Source of the DNA: an uncultured Selenomonadaceae bacterium
GTDB taxonomy: Bacteria; Bacillota_C; Negativicutes; Selenomonadales; Selenomonadaceae
Length of the DNA: 6,829 bases
Direction of reading: 5' to 3'
Assembly: GCA_946402475.1 (NCBI GenBank)
Contig: CAMIWP010000060.1
Span: 1-6,829 of the forward strand
Part shown: piece after piece, positions 5,630 to 6,829 of the stretch
How the letters are laid out: every line of letters starts with the position of its first letter
Position numbering within the stretch: position 1 is the first letter of the stretch
Program-made: the position numbers and the translations under genes
The notes under the pieces: model-generated
Told to the model about the DNA's origin: nothing
The model's input: only the letters and a program-made list of their open reading frames with translations
Database searches by the model: none

Positions 5630-6708
5630 CATATCTCGTCCGCCGTGAGAATCGCCTCAATCTTGACGCTGGAATCCCGATTGAGATCGACGAATTTGTT
5701 GTTGTCCACCTGAACCACGGGAAGAGAGGTTACCCGGCTCTCGTCGATGTAGACGATGCGCCCCTTCTCTCCGTTGCTCAGGCTCACCCAGTTGCCGTTC
5801 AGGGAGTGGCACAGCTTGCGCATAAAGAAAACGCCGTACTCCGTATCCAGTTTCCCTCCCAACACATCCTCGTAAAGGATGTTGAACACATCGAAGGGGG
5901 AACGACGCTTCGCATAGGCTCTATCCGCAGCCATGGCATCGTAGATGTCCATCAACGCGAGGATCAGCGCGAATTCGCTGATCTGCTCCCGTTTGACCCC
6001 GTTGGGGTAGCCGGAGCCATCACAGCGCTCGTGATGCTGCAGAACCCCCTGGAGGATATCGTTCTTATCCTTCAACGGCCCAAGTTTTAACATGTTGTAT
6101 CCGTGCTCCGGATGTTTCTGGATCGTCCGGAATTCCTCCGGGGTGAGTTTTCCATGCTTGTTCAGGATATCGGGGGGAACGAGCTGTTTGCCCACGTCGT
6201 GAAGGAGCCCTGCCGTGACAAAATCCACCTGCTTCTCTTTGGGCCAATTCCTCCAATGGCCCATAAGCCCCCCCAAGATTGCCACGTGCATGCAGTGGTG
6301 GATGAGATAGTCCCCGCTGCGGGACATATTGTGTATCTGCGAAACCGCTTTCGCCCCATCGCAGAGCTTGGGCAGAATCTCATCGGAAACGATGGCATTC
6401 AACTCATCCATATCAAGATTCTCTGTTTCCAGCAGATCCATGAAAAGCTGGAACACCCTATTGTACACGAGTTCATAACAGGTCACATAGGAATTGTCCA
6501 ACAGGTGCTCCTTGCCCGGGACTTTCGTCTCCTCCCGTTCTGCTTCCTCAATGTAAACGGAAAAGATGGGGCGATCCATCAGGTTGAAGATCATCTCCTC
6601 CGTCAGGGTGGTTCCTTTCCCGATCAAGACGTTTGTATTGGAATCCAGCACGTCCCGCCCAAGCACCATGCCCGGCCGCAGGGACTCCAGATTGTATGCC
6701 TTCAGCAT
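5629..6708 (-). CDS. HD-GYP domain cyclic-di-GMP phosphodiesterase
   Basis: This predicted cytoplasmic enzyme would hydrolyse cyclic di-GMP, lowering the signal that favours attachment over swimming. No membrane segment is seen. From the ATG at 6708 it has 359 residues. The N-terminal region (about 1-95, starting MLKAYNLESLRPGMVLGRDV) is typical of Firmicutes HD-GYP proteins and may be regulatory. The HD-GYP domain (about 120-300) has H137/H138 before the core, LLHDVGK with the HD pair H170-D171, HPEHG (199-203), HHE (225-227), DGSGYP (230-235), and D254 in LMDIYDAMAADRAY. All signature residues are intact. A small beta-rich C-terminal piece (about 300-359) follows. The longer reading begins at GTG 6717, but AAAGGGG abuts that GTG and lies 8 bases before the ATG at 6708, so 6708 is preferred. 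There is no receiver or other recognised input domain, so what controls activity is unknown. Monocistronic, convergent with dhaL. Confidence 0.93.
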   Translation of the reverse strand: MLKAYNLESLRPGMVLGRDVLDSNTNVLIGKGTTLTEEMIFNLMDRPIFSVYIEEAEREETKVPGKEHLLDNSYVTCYELVYNRVFQLFMDLLETENLDMDELNAIVSDEILPKLCDGAKAVSQIHNMSRSGDYLIHHCMHVAILGGLMGHWRNWPKEKQVDFVTAGLLHDVGKQLVPPDILNKHGKLTPEEFRTIQKHPEHGYNMLKLGPLKDKNDILQGVLQHHERCDGSGYPNGVKREQISEFALILALMDIYDAMAADRAYAKRRSPFDVFNILYEDVLGGKLDTEYGVFFMRKLCHSLNGNWVSLSNGEKGRIVYIDESRVTSLPVVQVDNNKFVDLNRDSSVKIEAILTADEI

Positions 6709-6716
6709 GCGATACA

Positions 6717-6723
6717 CCCCTTT
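6717..6723 (-). promoter_or_regulatory. Ribosome-binding site that sets the HD-GYP start at 6708
   Basis: Read on the - strand, AAAGGGG is followed by TGTATCGC (8 bases) and then ATG. The upstream GTG shares its first G with this site and cannot use it. Confidence 0.8.
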
Positions 6724-6743
6724 TTCACACAGGTCTTCCTGAA

Positions 6744-6772
6744 ATTATGTTACTTACACTTATATTTGACAA
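6744..6772 (-). promoter_or_regulatory. Sigma-70 promoter for the HD-GYP gene
   Basis: On the - strand TTGTCA (6772-6767) and CATAAT (6749-6744) are separated by exactly 17 bases, with one mismatch to consensus in each. Transcription should start near 6737, about 29 bases before the ATG at 6708, with the ribosome-binding site in between. Confidence 0.75.
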
Positions 6773-6829
6773 AAATCCCGATCTTCCTGTCGGACAGAAA
6801 ATTTTTATATTGCTATTTTAATTTTACGA
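6773..6829. other. AT-rich right edge, no gene visible
   Basis: After the palindrome the sequence becomes strongly AT-rich (6798-6829), as expected for a control region. A divergent + strand gene may start outside the window. A TTGACA on the + strand (6766-6771) has no -10 at the proper distance. Confidence 0.6.
6787..6797. repeat. Short palindrome upstream of the HD-GYP promoter
   Basis: CTGTC-G-GACAG is a perfect 5+1+5 inverted repeat, and two further flanking pairs match after one mismatch. It lies 14 bases upstream of the -35 on the - strand, a position suited to an activator or to control of a divergent gene beyond the right edge. It is too tight to fold as an RNA hairpin. It may be chance. 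Confidence 0.3.

Noticed and set aside
3897..5660. A 587-codon open frame antisense to dhaK and dhaL
   Set aside because: It mirrors the codon structure of two clear genes with intact catalytic motifs, spans a terminator hairpin, and encodes a Gly/His/Phe/Val-rich protein typical of antisense shadows.
6766..6771. TTGACA on the + strand as a divergent promoter
   Set aside because: No -10-like hexamer 16-18 bases downstream; the site is the complement of the - strand -35.

Overview
The window looks like chromosomal DNA from a flagellated, anaerobic Firmicute. A Selenomonas-like member of the Negativicutes is the best guess. This rests on a YvyF/TIGR03826-type flagellar-operon protein, a Cache-domain chemoreceptor, a DhaK/DhaL pair, an HD-GYP protein with a Firmicutes-style N-terminus, moderately GC-rich genes and AT-rich control regions. 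The genus is inferred from gene content and could not be tested. I see no rRNA, tRNA, CRISPR array, insertion sequence, integrase or attachment site.

Layout from left to right. (1) 1-525 (+) is the 3' part of a zinc-finger flagellar-operon protein whose start lies left of the window. (2) It converges on a membrane-anchored protein of unknown function, 587-1441 (-), with a shared hairpin terminator between them. (3) A 267-bp divergent gap holds a near-consensus sigma-70 promoter and leads to a 79-residue protein, 1709-1948 (+), closed by a strong terminator. (4) A methyl-accepting chemotaxis protein lies at 2025-3719 (-). (5) A 225-bp divergent gap precedes dhaK-dhaL, 3945-5576 (+), which encode the dihydroxyacetone-binding and ADP-binding subunits of dihydroxyacetone kinase. 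(6) An 18-bp-stem terminator, read from both sides, separates dhaL from a convergent HD-GYP cyclic-di-GMP phosphodiesterase, 5629-6708 (-). That gene has its own TTGTCA-N17-CATAAT promoter at the right edge.

How the genes relate. The flagellar-operon protein, the chemoreceptor and the HD-GYP enzyme all concern motility or the motile/sessile switch. They are separate transcription units, so this is a loose neighbourhood and not one operon. dhaKL is a metabolic unit. It lacks dhaM, the PTS phosphodonor subunit, and the terminator directly after dhaL shows that dhaM is not simply downstream.

Most of the window is ordinary. The less explained items are the 284-residue membrane protein, the 79-residue protein with its perfect -10 element and an internal inverted repeat, the dhaM-less kinase operon with an inverted repeat in its promoter region, and three genes whose ribosome-binding sites argue for starts other than the longest open frame. 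I found no convincing evidence of a wholly new system.
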